Source: an uncultured bacterium
Lineage (GTDB): Bacteria > Actinomycetota > Coriobacteriia > Coriobacteriales > Coriobacteriaceae
Reading direction: 5' to 3'
Length of the DNA stretch: 64,000 nt
Assembly (NCBI GenBank): GCA_905214465.1
Contig: CAJMMD010000012.1
Span: 1-64,000 of the forward strand
This document shows positions 25,816 through 34,493 of the stretch, one piece after another; positions within the stretch are counted from its first letter, which is position 1; each line of letters starts with the position of its first letter. The notes under the pieces are model-generated. The model did not search any database and was not told the origin of the DNA. It saw nothing but the letters and a program-made list of their open reading frames with translations. The translations under genes were made by a program, and so were the position numbers.

Positions 25816-26349
25816 ATGTTGAAGAAAACCCTCGTCTTCGCCCTGTCGGCGGCTCTTCTCGCGTTCTCGCTCGCCGGCTGCGCCGGAAATTCAAGCGACA
25901 GCGCAAAGGCAAGCAATACCGATTCCCAGGAAAAGACCGAGCAGGCGGCCGATGCGACCGAGGGCGCAAGCGCTGCCCCCATCACCGCCGACAAGGTGGC
26001 CGACGGCACCTATCCGATCACCGTAGATTCCAGCTCGAACATGTTCAGGATTGTGGACGCCCAGCTCATCGTGGAAAACGGCTCCATGCACTGCGTGATG
26101 ACGCTTTCCGGCACGGGCTACGGCAAGCTCTTCATGGGCACGGGCGACGAGGCTGCCGCCGCGAGCGAGGCCGACTTCATCCCCTATGTGGAAAACGCGG
26201 AAGGCAAGTACACCTACGACGTGCCCGTTGATGCGCTCGACGAGGACACCGCCTGTGCCGCGTGGAGTATTAGAAAAGAGCAGTGGTACGACCGCACGCT
26301 TGTGTTCGAATCCGCCGGCGTCGATCTGCGCGCCGACGCACTGAAGTAA
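25816..26349 (+). CDS. Small lipoprotein with NEAT-like (iron/tetrapyrrole-associated) domain
   Basis: The 177-residue product has a lipoprotein signal peptide (KKTLVF, lipobox SLAGC, Cys22), a low-complexity Ser/Ala/Glu linker, then a beta-rich domain of about 115 residues starting DGTYPITVDSSSNMF. Its wording (DGxYxIxVxSSSxMFRI, later WSIRKEQWYDRTLVF) resembles the NEAT-like domain often found beside Fe-siderophore and heme ABC transporters. This is a family impression, not a proven match. The ATG at 25816 has AAAGGAA upstream. It is followed after four bases by the substrate-binding protein gene, which suggests a surface relay protein for the same ligand. Confidence 0.7.
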   Translation: MLKKTLVFALSAALLAFSLAGCAGNSSDSAKASNTDSQEKTEQAADATEGASAAPITADKVADGTYPITVDSSSNMFRIVDAQLIVENGSMHCVMTLSGTGYGKLFMGTGDEAAAASEADFIPYVENAEGKYTYDVPVDALDEDTACAAWSIRKEQWYDRTLVFESAGVDLRADALK

Positions 26350-26353
26350 CGCC

Positions 26354-27925
26354 ATGCGGTCAATTCTCCCCAAGGGGGATAACAGGAAGCGCCACAGCAT
26401 CGCGGCGCGCGCGATCACCTGCGTTCTCGTCGCCCTGCTCGCGCTTCCCTTCGCGGGGTGCAGTGCGAGCCCGAACGCGACCGGTGGCACGGCGCGCTCT
26501 CAGGAATACACTGTGAGTGTCTCGCTTTCCGGTGGGTCAGGGCGCGCAAGCATCGCCTCACCCACCACAATTGTGAAGGATGGCGACACCTACACCGCGA
26601 CCATCACCTGGTCGAGTTCGAACTACGACAAGATGACCGTCGACGGCGTGGACTACGCGCCCGTAAACGACGGCGGCAACTCCACGTTCGAGATACCCGT
26701 CACGCTCGACGAGGACATCGCCGTGTCGGCCGAGACCGTCGCCATGTCGACGCCGCACACCATCGACTACACGATCCACTTCGACTCATCCACCATGAAG
26801 GAGAAATCGGGCGACGATGCAAGCGGCGGCTCCCCTGCAGGAACGGCTTCAAGCGCCGCGGCCGACTTCCACAACGCCGATTTGGGCTGCGGCTGGGAGC
26901 CGACGGGAGCGCTTCAGCTTGAATACGCCGAGCACTTCACTGTCGACGAGTTCGAAGGCGGCCTGCGGCTTATCTGCGTTTCGAACGGGGAGCGCTTCCT
27001 CGTGGTGCCGCAAGATGCGAAGGTACCTGATGGGTTAAGCTCCGACATCGCGGTCATAAGGCGCCCCGCCGACAAGGTGTACCTCGTGTCGTCGGCGACG
27101 ATGTGCCTGGTCGACGCGCTCGATGCGAACGACAATATCTTAATGTCGGGCACGAAAGCCGACGATTGCTCGGTCGCGGGCTTCAAAAGCGCGCTCGGAA
27201 GTGGGGCGATCGCCTACGGCGGCAAGTACAGCGCGCCCGACTACGAGCGAATATCGGCCTCGGGCTGCACGCTCGCCATCGAGAACACCATGATCAACCA
27301 CACGCCCGATGTGAAGGAAAAGCTGCAGAAGCTCGGGCTCGTCGTGCTCACCGAACAGTCGTCGAGCGAGCCCAAAGCACTCGGGCGCGTCGAGTGGATT
27401 AAGCTTTTCGGCGTCCTGTTCGACAAGGAAGACGAGGCCACGCACCTGTTCAACGAGCAGAAGGCCCGCGTCGAGCAAACGTCGGGGCTCGCGTCGTCAG
27501 GTAAAACCGTGGCGTATTTCTACATTAACTCGAACGGGGCCGCCGTCACGCGGCGGGCGGGCGACTACGTGGCGCAGATGATCGAGCTTGCAGGCGGCAG
27601 CTACGCGCTCGATGACGCGCAGACGGCGTCGACGTCAGGTTCGTCAGTAACGCTCGAAATGGAGCGCTTCTACGCGACAGCGAAGGATGCCGACATCATC
27701 GTCTACAACGGCACCATCGACGAATCGGTTGCCACCTTGAACGACTTCGTAGGCAAAAACGCGCTATTGTCGCAGTTCAAAGCCGTGAAGAACGGCAACG
27801 TCTGGGTCACAAGCGCCGACATGTACCAGCAGATGACTTCTACCGCCGACATTATCGACGAGCTGCACGGGGCGTTCACCGGCGATGACACGAGCGACTT
27901 CCATTATCTGAGGAAGCTCGGCTAG
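26354..27925 (+). CDS. NEAT-like domain fused to ABC substrate-binding lipoprotein
   Basis: The 523-residue lipoprotein (lipobox PFAGC, Cys36) carries a NEAT-like segment at about 48-150 (YTVSVSLSGGSGRASI, TWSSSNYDKMTVDGVDY). A cobalamin/iron-type periplasmic binding domain follows from about 180 to the end (GAIAYGGKYSAPDYERI, later DADIIVYNGTIDES). In FecB/BtuF-type proteins this domain delivers ligand to the permease. The fusion would place a capture domain and a delivery domain on one anchor. It is in a tight operon: four bases after the previous stop, and the permease ATG comes four bases after its own stop. Ligand unknown; riboswitch control favours a corrinoid or cobalt compound, and NEAT-like wording favours heme. 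Confidence 0.75.
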   Translation: MRSILPKGDNRKRHSIAARAITCVLVALLALPFAGCSASPNATGGTARSQEYTVSVSLSGGSGRASIASPTTIVKDGDTYTATITWSSSNYDKMTVDGVDYAPVNDGGNSTFEIPVTLDEDIAVSAETVAMSTPHTIDYTIHFDSSTMKEKSGDDASGGSPAGTASSAAADFHNADLGCGWEPTGALQLEYAEHFTVDEFEGGLRLICVSNGERFLVVPQDAKVPDGLSSDIAVIRRPADKVYLVSSATMCLVDALDANDNILMSGTKADDCSVAGFKSALGSGAIAYGGKYSAPDYERISASGCTLAIENTMINHTPDVKEKLQKLGLVVLTEQSSSEPKALGRVEWIKLFGVLFDKEDEATHLFNEQKARVEQTSGLASSGKTVAYFYINSNGAAVTRRAGDYVAQMIELAGGSYALDDAQTASTSGSSVTLEMERFYATAKDADIIVYNGTIDESVATLNDFVGKNALLSQFKAVKNGNVWVTSADMYQQMTSTADIIDELHGAFTGDDTSDFHYLRKLG

Positions 27926-27929
27926 CACC

Positions 27930-28970
27930 ATGAGAAGCCGACTTTCCATGGCATACGACGAATCGGGGCGCGCCGCGCGGTGTCGCGTCGTGACGGCGCT
28001 GCTCGCTGTTGCCCTCATCGTGCTCATCGGGACCAACCTGTGCATCGGGAGCGTGCTCGTGCCCGCAGACCACATCCCCGGCATCCTTTCGGGCGGCGCG
28101 GCCAATTCCATGGAAAGCCAGGTCATCTGGGAGATTCGCCTGCCGCGCGTGCTTTCAGCCGTGCTTCTCGGCGGGGCACTTTCGCTTTCCGGGTTCCTGC
28201 TGCAGACGTTTTTCAACAACCCCATCGCCGACCCGTTCATCTTGGGCGTCTCCTCGGGCGCAAAGTTCGTCGTCGCGCTTACGATGATCGTACTTCTAGG
28301 CGCGAACCAGGCCATGTCCTCGCCGGCCATGGTGGCCGCAGCGTTTCTGGGCTCGCTTATCACCATCGGCTTCGTGCTCCTCATCGCACGGCGCATAAGT
28401 TCCATGGCCATGCTCATCGTGGCGGGCGTCATGGTGGGATACATCTGCTCGGCGGCGACGAACTTCCTCATCGCCTTCGCCGATGACCAGTCCATCGTGA
28501 ACCTGCACAACTGGTCTTTGGGTAGCTTCTCGGGTTCGAGCTGGGACGACATCGCGGTCATCGCGGTCGTGGTGATCACCGTGAGCGCATGCGTATTCGC
28601 GATATCGAAGCCCCTTTCCGCCTTCCAGCTGGGAGAAGCCTACGCGAAAAGCGTCGGCGTGAACGTCGAACGCTTCCGCGTGGTGCTCGTCCTTCTAGCG
28701 AGCATGCTCTCCGCCTGCGTGACCGCGTTCGCTGGTCCGGTGTCGTTCGTAGGCATCGCGGTTCCGCATCTCGTGAAGTCGGCGCTAAAGTCGTCGAAGC
28801 CCATCCGCGTGATTCCTGCGTGCTTCTTGGGAGGCGCCATCTTCTGCGCGGGCTGCGATTTGATCGCGCGCACGCTGTTCTCTCCCGTCGAGCTTTCCAT
28901 CAGCGCCGTCACCGCCATCTTCGGCGCTCCGGTGGTTATCGCGCTCATGTTGAAGAAGCGGGTGAGGTAG
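27930..28970 (+). CDS. FecCD/BtuC-type ABC transporter permease
   Basis: This 346-residue membrane protein of the FecCD family forms the channel for iron-siderophore, heme or cobalamin importers. Hallmarks are LPRVLSAVLLGGALSLSGFL near residues 70-89, NPIADPFILGVSSGA, and AVAGPVSFVGI-like wording (AFAGPVSFVGIAVPHLVK) before the C-terminal spans. About nine to ten membrane segments are visible. Its stop abuts the ATG of the ATPase gene. BtuC, FecD and HmuU cannot be separated by reading alone, so no gene symbol is given. Confidence 0.88.
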   Translation: MRSRLSMAYDESGRAARCRVVTALLAVALIVLIGTNLCIGSVLVPADHIPGILSGGAANSMESQVIWEIRLPRVLSAVLLGGALSLSGFLLQTFFNNPIADPFILGVSSGAKFVVALTMIVLLGANQAMSSPAMVAAAFLGSLITIGFVLLIARRISSMAMLIVAGVMVGYICSAATNFLIAFADDQSIVNLHNWSLGSFSGSSWDDIAVIAVVVITVSACVFAISKPLSAFQLGEAYAKSVGVNVERFRVVLVLLASMLSACVTAFAGPVSFVGIAVPHLVKSALKSSKPIRVIPACFLGGAIFCAGCDLIARTLFSPVELSISAVTAIFGAPVVIALMLKKRVR

Positions 28971-30287
28971 ATGGGGGAATTCGTGCCGCGGCCCAAAACG
29001 CTCGGAGGGGACATTCCATGCTTAGACAGTCCTGAGCTCGCACGAAAGCGCCAGAAGGCACTTTCGGCTCGTGCGGAACTGCGCGCGGAACGCCTCCTCC
29101 GAGCGGAGCCGAACCTCGAAACTACGGTCGAAACGCAGGCTGACGGAGCGCCGCTTTTCCGCATAAGCGACCTGTCGGCGGGCTACGACAAGAAGGTCGT
29201 AGTCGAAGGCGTCGATCTGGAGGTTCGCGCGGGCGACGTCGTGGCGCTCATCGGGCCGAACGGCTCGGGCAAGTCGACCATCTTGAAAACCATCACACGC
29301 CATCTGGCACCGCTTGCCGGCGCGGTCGAGCTCGACGGGCGGGAGATTTCCCGATGGAAGACGGCGGAGTTCGCAAGGAACCTTGCCGTTATGCTGACAG
29401 ATCGCCCCCGGACCGAGCTCCTCACCTGCCGCGATATCATAGAGGCGGGAAGGCATCCCTACACCGGACGAATGGGCACACTCTCGCCCAACGACCATAG
29501 TCGGGTCGACGAGGCCATGAAAACCGCACATGTGGAAGAGCTCGCCGAGCGCGACTTCATGCAGATAAGCGACGGGCAACGCCAGCGCGTCATACTCGCA
29601 CGCGCCATCGCGCAGGATCCGCGTGTGCTCGTGCTCGACGAGCCCACGTCGTATCTCGATATCCGCTACCAGATCGACCTGCTGCGAATACTTCGCCACC
29701 TTGCGAAATCGCGGAATGTGGCTGTCATCATGTCCATCCACGAACTCGAGCTCGCGCAGAAAAGCGCCGACAAGGTGATTTGCGTGAAGGACGGCCGGGT
29801 CTTCCGCGCCGGCGTACCCGAGGACATATTCACGCGCGAGACGATTGGCGAGCTCTACGGCCTTCAACATGGCACCTTCAACGAGCGCTTCGGCAGCGTG
29901 GAAATTGGACGCCCGCACGGCGATGCGCACACGTTCGTCATCGCCGGCGCAGGTACGGGGTCGGCTGTGTTTCGCCAGCTCATCCGGCAGGGCAAGGCGT
30001 TCTACACGGGCGTTCTGCACGAAGGGGACATCGACTGCGAGCTAGCGCGCGACCTGGCGGCGGAATGCGTGGCCGAGCGCGCCTTCGAGCCGATCGGGGA
30101 TAAAACCATAGCCCGCGCCAAAGAGCTCCTCGTCCACTGCGCGCGCCTTATCGTGTGCCCCGCCGCCTTCGGCACCATTAACGCCCGCAACGCAGAGCTC
30201 GTCGAGTTCGCACGCTCGCACGGTATCGAGGTCATGCGAGCGTGCGAAGGCGCATCGGAGGATTCCCAATTGGGGTGGAAAGGATAA
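28971..30287 (+). CDS. ABC transporter ATPase with extra N- and C-terminal segments
   Basis: The 438-residue protein powers the importer encoded upstream. The ATPase core (about residues 63-310) has Walker A GPNGSGKST, signature SDGQRQR, Walker B VLVLDEPTSYLD and H-loop SIHELELA. About 60 charged residues precede the core. The last 120 residues form an additional domain starting HTFVIAGAGTGSAVFRQL, with later GVLHEGDIDCELARDLA, not part of normal FecE/BtuD proteins. The broken ATPase at 8453 has the same tail, so it is a conserved architecture. The glycine-rich start suggests nucleotide or phosphate binding, but no function is recognised. It is the last gene of block B; no terminator is seen after it. 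Confidence 0.85.
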   Translation: MGEFVPRPKTLGGDIPCLDSPELARKRQKALSARAELRAERLLRAEPNLETTVETQADGAPLFRISDLSAGYDKKVVVEGVDLEVRAGDVVALIGPNGSGKSTILKTITRHLAPLAGAVELDGREISRWKTAEFARNLAVMLTDRPRTELLTCRDIIEAGRHPYTGRMGTLSPNDHSRVDEAMKTAHVEELAERDFMQISDGQRQRVILARAIAQDPRVLVLDEPTSYLDIRYQIDLLRILRHLAKSRNVAVIMSIHELELAQKSADKVICVKDGRVFRAGVPEDIFTRETIGELYGLQHGTFNERFGSVEIGRPHGDAHTFVIAGAGTGSAVFRQLIRQGKAFYTGVLHEGDIDCELARDLAAECVAERAFEPIGDKTIARAKELLVHCARLIVCPAAFGTINARNAELVEFARSHGIEVMRACEGASEDSQLGWKG

Positions 30288-30313
30288 ACTGGACTTTCTT
30301 TTAAGGATCCTCA

Positions 30314-30541
30314 GGCTACAGCTCCTACGCCGGCGAGGTCTACAAGGCGCCGGAGAACCTCGTAAACAGGAATTTCCACGCCGACGAGCCCAACCTGCTG
30401 TGGCTCACCGACATCACCGAGTTCAGGCTCCCGGGCGGCGAGAAGGTCTACCTGAGCCCGGTCATCGACTGCTTCGGCGGGATGCTCGTCGCCTGGTCGA
30501 TCGGGCTGCACCCCGACAAGCGCCTCGCGAACTCGAGCCTG
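30314..30541 (+). mobile_element. IS3-family transposase fragment
   Basis: About 76 codons read like the integrase core of IS3-family OrfB: NRNFHADEPNLLWLTDITEF (first catalytic Asp) and YLSPVIDCFGGMLVAWSIG (second Asp). The third catalytic residue, the N-terminal part and both IS ends are missing. The frame meets a stop at 30302 upstream and ends where the tetR gene begins. It is a remnant lying exactly at the change from block B to block C composition. Confidence 0.85.
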
Positions 30542-30544
30542 CGC

Positions 30545-31156
30545 CTAATCCAAGCGAGATTCCAGACTCGACAGGCCATTGAGAGTCAGGTCGTTGGCGA
30601 CCTCCGAGACGCGCTCGATAGGAACCGAGCCGTCAGACAGCGCCCATGTGCGATAGATTCCGATAATACCCGACAGCAAAAACGCCAGATAGTAGTCGAA
30701 CATCTCGTCCTTGAGACCGTGGGGCAGCAGATCGCGCTCGGCAATCTCGTGCTCGAGCGGCGCACGAAGACGGGCCATAAAATCATCGAGCGGAATGTTC
30801 TCGATCAGCTGACGATTGAGCACCAGGTTGTTGCACAGCGCCTCGTTAACGGTTTTAAAGAAGGTCGCCGCCGCGCCCAGGGCGCGCTCGTTGGTGTCAC
30901 CGTCCATGGAAGCAAGCGTTTTCTCGACCGAGTCGACAATCATCTCCACCACATCGACGGCAATGGCATCGAGCAAGCCATCAACCGTACCAAAGTGCAC
31001 GTAGAAGGTTTTACGGTCGACATTGGCCTCGCGCGCGATGGCACTCACCGTAATGTCTGCCAGCGGCTTTTCCATGAGCAAGCGCTCAAAAGCGGAAAGG
31101 ATGGCATTGCGGCTGCGAACGATACGGCGATCAATACGCGGTTTACTGGTGGCCAT
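30545..31156 (-). CDS. TetR family transcriptional regulator
   Basis: The 203-residue protein has a TetR-type N-terminal helix-turn-helix (IVRSRNAILSAFERLLMEKP, then ITVSAIAREANVDRKTFYVHF, split here across the motif) and an all-helical ligand-binding C-terminal domain. The start is the ATG at 31156, with GAAGGGA nine bases upstream; an upstream start would add nine residues. Effector and targets are unknown. It lies downstream of, and on the same strand as, the membrane-protein gene at 31273, about 116 bp away. Its 3' end abuts the transposase remnant. Confidence 0.85.
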   Translation of the reverse strand: MATSKPRIDRRIVRSRNAILSAFERLLMEKPLADITVSAIAREANVDRKTFYVHFGTVDGLLDAIAVDVVEMIVDSVEKTLASMDGDTNERALGAAATFFKTVNEALCNNLVLNRQLIENIPLDDFMARLRAPLEHEIAERDLLPHGLKDEMFDYYLAFLLSGIIGIYRTWALSDGSVPIERVSEVANDLTLNGLSSLESRLD

Positions 31157-31272
31157 GGGTGTGTCCCTTCGATATGCGAGCATTCATCAACAGATGAGAG
31201 ATAATCTACGTAAGAGGATTATCCCCCATACAGCTCAAATATGCCCCGCATCATGAAGAACGCACGACTGCC

Positions 31273-32580
31273 CTACCGCGACTTAGGGTGCTTCTTCTTA
31301 TTGAGCGCCGACGGAGATACGCGGATACCGTCGCCCGTCTGGCGCACATAGGCTTTATGAGCCGGCTTAGCGGTCCCAGAAGCCTTCTGAGCGTGCTTCC
31401 TGGGATCAACGGTAACAGCATTCGTGGGGTGCGGCTTAGTGGGCGCAGAGGGCGTCTGAGGCTCGCGGCCGAGCTTGCGCATCACGCGATCCCAGCGCGC
31501 ATGGATACTCTCGTTGTGGGCGCTCTTAAGGCCCAGCAGGGGCGCAGCCAAAATGGTCGGCGCGATAAACGTAATGAGACGCCACAGCAGATAGCCGGCG
31601 GTCGAAGCCGACCCAAAGAAATGACCCAAGAACAAAGCAAAGCCGCCCTCAGCGCCACCAGTTCCACCGGGCAAGGGAACCGCAGAGCTCAGCAGCTGGA
31701 CAAAGGCGCTCGCGGCCATGACCGAGAAAAAGTCGACCTCGTGGTGGCCAAAGGCGAGCATCAGAAAATACGGCACCAGATAGAAAAACGCGAGCTGCAG
31801 CATGGTGATAAACACGGTGAGCAGCATGGAAGAAAAATGTCCGGCCGAAAGCTTGAACTTCTCGGAGAAGGAGTAGATCTCGCCATCGACAAACGAGCGC
31901 CATCCATCGATCTTAGTGGCCGAGACACCTATGCGCTCGAGCCAATTGATGATGCAATGGGCGACGCGCGTGACGGTCTTAGGCATGAGCGCGACGGCGA
32001 AGATGCCGAGCAGGATGCAGCAGTGACCGCCAAAACTAAAGACGCACAGCAGCGTCATGTCGCCATAGCGCTCGGCAAAAAACGGCATGCGAGCAAGCAA
32101 TAGGATAGCGCCCCAGGCAACGAGGCCAAACTGATACACAATAAATCGGGTGAACTGCGTGGCACCCGCTTCGCCCACGTTTTGGCCCGCTTTGGTCAGG
32201 CGGTAGATCTGGGCAGGCGTAGAGCCCATCATCATGGGCGTCAGGTTGCCAAAGAAGATACCGCTCGCCTCGACCGAGATCAGGTCGCGAATGCCGACGG
32301 GCGAATAAGGGTCGAGCCAAACGGCGATCGCATAGGCCACAATGCCAAAGAACAGATACATGAACATGCAAAGACACGCGATAACGAGCCATGGCGCCTG
32401 GACGCTCGACATAGCGGCCCAGAACTGCCCCATCTGCCCGGTTACCACCAGATAGACGATATAACCCACCAGCACGACGCCGATAAAGATGGCGCCGCGG
32501 CGTGCGCTCTTATTGTCATCTCCGCCCGAGGCCTCAACCTCGACCTGGGGCTTAGACGTATGCTGAGAGGACTCCGTCAT
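31273..32580 (-). CDS. Lysylphosphatidylglycerol synthase-like membrane protein (UPF0104 type)
   Basis: The 435-residue protein has about eight membrane spans and the family-typical GNLTPMMMGSTPAQIYRL near residue 115 and PLPGGTGGAEGGFALFLG near residue 300. These occur in MprF-flippase-like and AglD-like proteins. A hydrophilic N terminus and a basic, Lys/Pro-rich C-terminal tail of about 80 residues flank the membrane part. The soluble aminoacyl-transferase domain of full MprF is absent, so it probably moves or houses a lipid rather than lysylating it. The ATG at 32580 has AGAAGGAG upstream. Confidence 0.8.
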   Translation of the reverse strand: MTESSQHTSKPQVEVEASGGDDNKSARRGAIFIGVVLVGYIVYLVVTGQMGQFWAAMSSVQAPWLVIACLCMFMYLFFGIVAYAIAVWLDPYSPVGIRDLISVEASGIFFGNLTPMMMGSTPAQIYRLTKAGQNVGEAGATQFTRFIVYQFGLVAWGAILLLARMPFFAERYGDMTLLCVFSFGGHCCILLGIFAVALMPKTVTRVAHCIINWLERIGVSATKIDGWRSFVDGEIYSFSEKFKLSAGHFSSMLLTVFITMLQLAFFYLVPYFLMLAFGHHEVDFFSVMAASAFVQLLSSAVPLPGGTGGAEGGFALFLGHFFGSASTAGYLLWRLITFIAPTILAAPLLGLKSAHNESIHARWDRVMRKLGREPQTPSAPTKPHPTNAVTVDPRKHAQKASGTAKPAHKAYVRQTGDGIRVSPSALNKKKHPKSR

Positions 32581-32687
32581 GAGACTCCTTCTAACAGTCA
32601 AAATATCTTGGTTATTGTACCCGTAAGGGCCATAGGCAGAACGCAAAGCTCTGGTTCAAACGGGAATGACAGACAGTTGTTTGATAA

Positions 32688-32720
32688 TAAAAAACCCGGC
32701 CTTCCGTGGAAAGACCGGGT
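32688..32720 (-). terminator. Intrinsic terminator of tRNA-Glu
   Basis: On the minus strand ACCCGGTCTT pairs with AAGGCCGGGT (10 pairs, one G-T), loop TCCACGG, followed by TTTTTTAT. It starts 11 bases after the CCA end of the tRNA. Confidence 0.9.
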
Positions 32721-32730
32721 ATCAGATGCG

Positions 32731-32807
32731 TGGTAGCCCGTACCAGATTCGAACTGGTGATCTCCGCCTTGAGAGGGCGGCGTCCTAAACCGCTAGACGA
32801 ACGGGCC
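32731..32807 (-). tRNA. tRNA-Glu (anticodon CUC)
   Basis: The minus strand folds into a cloverleaf with acceptor GGCCCGT/ACGGGCT, anticodon stem CCGCC/GGCGG around CTCTCAA (anticodon CTC), T-arm containing GGTTCGAATCC-like wording (AGTTCGAATCT), and an encoded CCA at 32733-32731. The first acceptor pair is G-U. CTC reads the glutamate codon GAG. Confidence 0.93.
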
Positions 32808-32934
32808 ACATGACATCTGCACTGCCGTGCTGCAAGGAAATATATTACGGGACAAAAAACATCAGCGCAAGAAGTAATTCCAAATTGCCGAAAAATTGTC
32901 GACAGGTTATGGAACGCGCAGGTCAACTAATTAG

Positions 32935-34329
32935 CTAATTCAAGTTGAGATGAACCAAAAGGGTTTCGCGATCGTTGGGGATGTTGTCCTCGATAACGGC
33001 TTCGAGGGCGGCGTTGAGTAGCTGGCCTAGCTCGGGCCCCGGCTTCACACCGACACGAATCAAGTCGCCGCCGTTGATAGCAAGCATCTTGAGCGAATAG
33101 GGCTCCCCCGCCTCCAACAAATCATGGGCGAGTGAGCGCATCTCTTCGATCGTCTCGACGTAAAAGAAGCACGACGGCGCCTTGCCCAGCGTGTCGGCAC
33201 GCTTAAGGTCCATGAGCTCGTCCATCAGACGCGGCGTATCGACACCCTCGCCCGAAAGCGCGCGCATCATATTGAGCAGGCAGGAACGGTCGGGGCGTAG
33301 CGGCTTGTCATGGTATTTGATCAGCAGGCACACATCGCGCACCAAATCGTGCGAGAGCGCCAGGCGATCCATGATGACACGCGCCTTCTTGGCGCCGAGC
33401 TCGGGATGACCGTAGAAGTGGCCGCTGCCGTCGTGATCGACCGTAAAGCACTCGGGTTTGGAAACGTCGTGCAAAAACGCAGCCCACATAAGGCTCGACG
33501 AGGGCGCGACGCCGTCGCACAGCGCCAGCTCCCCTGCCACCGTCAGCACGCGGGCGATATGCTCGTAGACGTTAAACGCATGATAGACGCTGCGTTGATC
33601 AAACCCGCGAGCGGACGCGAGCTCGGGCACGGCGGCGCAAACAAGCTCGGGGTAGCGCAGCATCGCGTCTCCCCCATGGCCGGTCGAAAGGATACCCTCG
33701 AGCTCAATGCCCACGCGCTCGCGCGCCACAGCATCGAGCAGCGGCGCGCACTCGGCAAGCGCCTGTTTAGTCTTAGGCTCGATCATAAAATCCAGACGGC
33801 AGGCAAAACGCACCGCGCGCAGCATGCGAAGCGCGTCCTCGTTAAAACGACGCTTGGGATCTCCAACGGCGCGGATGAGCTCGCGGTCTAGGTCGCCCTG
33901 ACCATCGTAGCGGTCGACAAGACCACGCTCGGGATGCCAGGCCATAGCGTTAACGGTAAAGTCACGACGCGCCAGATCGTCCTCAAGCGACGCCGCACGC
34001 TCCACACTCTGGGGATGGCGGCCGTCGGTGTAAAAGCCGTCTAGGCGGTAGGTGGTGACCTCAATGCGCTCATCATCGCAAATAGCCGTGATGCCGCCAA
34101 ATTTTATGCCCGACTCAACCACGGCAATACCAGCCGCTTCGAGCGCCTCTTTGGACTCCTGCCACAGGCCGCTGCAGCACATGTCAACATCGTGGCTGGG
34201 GCGTCCCATCAGGGCATCACGTACCCAACCGCCCACGTACCAAGCCTCAAGACCTGCTGCCTCAAGCGCACGCAGGACACGGATAGAGGCATCGGTCGGC
34301 TGCGTACCGTTGAGCGAAACATTGCACAT
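32935..34329 (-). CDS. cca: CCA-adding tRNA nucleotidyltransferase with HD domain
   Basis: The enzyme builds or repairs the 3' CCA of tRNAs. The 464-residue protein has the class II nucleotidyltransferase head (WYVGGWVRDALMGRPSHDVD, with the DxD metal site at its end), DLARRDFTVNAMAW, and RFNEDALRMLRAVRFACRL. A C-terminal HD region follows, with AAFLHDVSKPECF. The ATG at 34329 has GCAGGAGG upstream. Since tRNA-Lys of block A lacks CCA while tRNA-Glu here has it, both repair and synthesis roles are plausible in their own genomes. Confidence 0.92.
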   Translation of the reverse strand: MCNVSLNGTQPTDASIRVLRALEAAGLEAWYVGGWVRDALMGRPSHDVDMCCSGLWQESKEALEAAGIAVVESGIKFGGITAICDDERIEVTTYRLDGFYTDGRHPQSVERAASLEDDLARRDFTVNAMAWHPERGLVDRYDGQGDLDRELIRAVGDPKRRFNEDALRMLRAVRFACRLDFMIEPKTKQALAECAPLLDAVARERVGIELEGILSTGHGGDAMLRYPELVCAAVPELASARGFDQRSVYHAFNVYEHIARVLTVAGELALCDGVAPSSSLMWAAFLHDVSKPECFTVDHDGSGHFYGHPELGAKKARVIMDRLALSHDLVRDVCLLIKYHDKPLRPDRSCLLNMMRALSGEGVDTPRLMDELMDLKRADTLGKAPSCFFYVETIEEMRSLAHDLLEAGEPYSLKMLAINGGDLIRVGVKPGPELGQLLNAALEAVIEDNIPNDRETLLVHLNLN

Positions 34330-34424
34330 GCCTATGGCCTCCTGCGACTATCAAATTGGCTATCGATTGCGTCTGCAAGAAGTCTAGCAAGAAACAGCCT
34401 CCACTGCACACGCAAGTCCGATAA

Positions 34425-34460
34425 ACAAAAACGCATCCGTCCTGGTCTAAGACGGATGCG
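34425..34460 (-). terminator. Intrinsic terminator after the first PfkB kinase gene
   Basis: CGCATCCGTC (34432-34441) pairs perfectly with GACGGATGCG (34451-34460), loop nine bases. On the minus strand TTTTTG follows. It lies just after the stop at 34494. Confidence 0.88.
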
Positions 34461-34493
34461 AAATAATTGAACTATTCAGGCAAGGTGCCGGAA

